Shown here: positions 62,664-64,000 of the stretch, in pieces
Layout: each line of letters starts with the position of its first letter
Numbering within the stretch: the first letter of the stretch is position 1
Assembly (NCBI GenBank): GCA_019671005.1
Contig: CM033724.1
Span: 21,367,786-21,431,785, forward strand
Length of the DNA: 64,000 nucleotides
DNA from: Hibiscus mutabilis
Lineage: Eukaryota; Streptophyta; Magnoliopsida; Malvales; Malvaceae
Reading direction: 5' to 3'
Program-made: the position numbers and the translations under genes
The notes under the pieces: generated by a model
What the model was told of the DNA's origin: nothing
Database searches by the model: none
Seen by the model: the letters and a program-made list of their open reading frames with translations, nothing else

Positions 62664-62736
62664 GAGCGTCTAGCTTAGTTGGCTGGGTACACGGCCAAAC
62701 ATACACTGGTTTGTGGGTTCGAGCCCCACAACTAGC
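62664..62736 (+). repeat. tRNA-Lys-like sequence (SINE head or tRNA relic)
   Basis: GCGTCTAGCTTAGTTGG resembles the tRNA-Lys start and A box. A perfect T-arm follows at 62713-62729, with stem GTGGG/CCCAC, loop TTCGAGC and B box GGTTCGAGCCC. The A-to-B spacing of about 34 bp fits RNA polymerase III promoters, and a T run follows at 62751-62757. The acceptor stem does not pair and there is no clear anticodon arm, so it is not a working tRNA gene. Confidence 0.55.
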
Positions 62737-62770
62737 AAAGCTCCCACCCCTTTTTTTAACAGGTGTTACA

Positions 62771-62965
62771 ACTCCACCCTAAAAGAAATTTCGTCCTCGA
62801 AATTTACCTGGTTTGAACAGGTGTGAAAACTGTTCCCTCAAAGATTTCTCGGTCTCACAGACAGTCACTGATTAACCTGGCAGTGTCCTTAGTGATTTAG
62901 ACTAACTTGGACCCAAAGTCATCCCATCATATATCCCAGACCAACTGATCAGAATACATTATCTG
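62771..62965 (-). other. Gypsy G internal 3' remnant with polypurine tract
   Basis: On the minus strand, the sequence ending AAATTTCGAGGACGAAATTT, then CTTTTAGGGTGGAGT, abuts the LTR. This is the typical end of a plant gypsy pol frame followed by the polypurine tract. Related remnants are at about 56461-56634 and 59579-59789. Confidence 0.7.
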
Positions 62966-64000
62966 CTATGCGATACGCTTAAGTTTAGAAGGTCACATCA
63001 GTGTCACCGGATTGACCTACAGTAAAATAGAAGAAAACTCTTAAAAGTACATGGAAAAGTGTTTCTATTAAACCCCTATTAAAATTTCGTTTACACAAAA
63101 CTGAAATCCAGAAGACATATTACAGATTCAATCATAAAAATAAAATGTGACATACATACCCACTAATACACAGGTATCGTACTCCACTTACATCGCCAAG
63201 GGAACTCTGATATCGGTCATGGATCCATGATCGAATTTCTTTAACCTGCAATGGTGAAACAAAGTAAGCTTGGGAAAGCTCAGTAATACAGATCTACCAA
63301 ACATGCTGTAAGCACAAGCAGACATATAACTAAACATAAATCTACGATGTTGAACTTGGTTACTACTGATTCTAGATATGATATAAATGTAACAGAATCA
63401 TCCTGAATTTGAGTACTTGAATACCAGACCAAAAGTCTATGGTCCAGGGAAAAAGGAAGGAGTTAGGTTACAAGAATTGGACCTGAGAGTTTAGCGTGTT
63501 CTGCAAATTTTAAATCAAAAAAGACGGTATTTTTCAGACAACTGTAGAATTTCAACAGTAACATATAGAGGGACAAGAGAAAAGTATCACCTAGATACCC
63601 TCCAACCGAACACCAATATGAAAATTCCCAGAACTGCATTTAGAAGGTTTTACTCTAGGCCCATTAGGGCGTAGATGCCTAACAGAAGGACTTACCCTAG
63701 ATCCAAAAAGATGTTGGAGCCTAACAGGAGACACATAGCCTAACAGGAGGCAGCTTGATCAGGGCTTCCTACAAGACTCCAGATCATGATCCTGATATTA
63801 CCACCAGTAGAATATCAATTTAGCTAGTAGACAGGAAATCATTAAAAATTAGATATATATATATATTCCTTATTAGAGGATAAAAACCAGATATCGAGCT
63901 TTCATTTTATAAATTAGTTGTACTTTTGAATCAGAGTAGAAATCACGGTTTCATATTAGAGATTATTTCAAACTTTACTAACATTATAAACATACTAATC
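62966..64000 (-). repeat. LTR G unit 4, cut by the window end
   Basis: It starts CTATGCGATACGC, as unit 1 does after its first 17 bases. In several places it is closer to unit 1 than to units 2 and 3 (CTTACCCTAGATCCAAAAAG). Confidence 0.82.

Larger units (their letters stand above)
59790..62965 (-). repeat. LTR G unit 3
   Basis: It has the best-preserved LTR end (AGGTGTTACA at 62761-62770), tRNA-like segment and internal remnant with polypurine tract. Confidence 0.82.
53527..64000 (-). repeat. Head-to-tail array of gypsy LTR G units
   Basis: Four units are visible. The landmark AAG(T/C)TTAG/TCTAGG-AGGTCAC recurs at 53560, 56645, 59800 and 62981, giving spacings of 3085, 3155 and 3181 bp. 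Only the first unit has the full LTR terminus TGTAACCCCCAAACTCGG. Each unit is an LTR plus a scrap of internal 3' sequence, then the next LTR lacking its first 20 or so bases. Units 2 and 3 are the most alike (57100-57500 and 60250-60650 are nearly identical). Short open frames inside are repeated by duplication and have no recognisable product. Confidence 0.85.

Noticed and set aside
62664..62736. A functional tRNA-Lys gene
   Set aside because: The T-arm is perfect, but the acceptor stem does not pair and no anticodon stem can be drawn.
53560..62981. Regularly spaced repeats considered as a CRISPR-like or satellite monomer array
   Set aside because: The spacing is about 3.1 kb and each unit is a recognisable LTR, so it is neither CRISPR nor a classical short satellite.
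1..64000. A previously undescribed defence or metabolic system
   Set aside because: No clustered novel protein genes exist. The unusual content is transposon architecture, gene capture and LTR amplification.

Overview
The window looks like repeat-dense nuclear DNA from a flowering plant, most likely a eudicot. It has plant Ty1/copia and Ty3/gypsy LTR retrotransposons with initiator-Met-tRNA primer sites, hAT, MULE and MITE DNA transposons, and one intron-containing plant glycosyltransferase gene with GT-AG introns. The long 'TGTAACACCC' LTRs carrying GTATCGGTAC-type motifs remind me of Malvales genomes, but that is a guess. There are no prokaryotic genes, CRISPR arrays or operons. Nearly all the open frames are decayed transposon proteins or chance frames.

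Layout. 1-5.6 kb: a copia element (257-5391, minus strand, TSD TATAT) sits near the centre of an older inverted repeat. 5.6-6.0 kb: a palindromic MITE. 6.8-11.6 kb: a second copia element with a 1.16 kb hAT transposon (TSD CTTTGAAA) in its left LTR. 11.7-16.9 kb: a sister hAT split by a 3.8 kb solo LTR. 17.5-48.8 kb: one MULE-type transposon. It is defined by about 450 bp terminal inverted repeats and a perfect 9 bp target duplication, AATTTTAAA, on both sides. It is a Pack-MULE: next to its right TIR lies a captured piece of a bHLH transcription-factor gene (46540-48314) with four exon parts and the introns between them, later split by a hairpin MITE. About 28 kb of LTR retrotransposon DNA is stacked inside it in order: solo LTR D, then gypsy B (TSD CGATG) within D, then gypsy C and gypsy A within B's right LTR, then solo LTR E within C.

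50.9-52.9 kb: the only convincing host gene, a GT47/exostosin glycosyltransferase on the plus strand. Five exons with intact frame and splice sites are visible. The C-terminal half is absent, so either the fifth intron runs out of the window or the gene is broken. 53.5-64 kb: a head-to-tail array of about 3.1 kb units, each a gypsy LTR plus a roughly 0.2 kb scrap of internal sequence, still running at the window edge. The units carry dense TTGAC/TGACGTCA clusters, and remnants of a tRNA-Lys-like sequence lie near the LTR ends.

Boundaries were read by eye from repeat alignment, so edges without a stated TSD are approximate.
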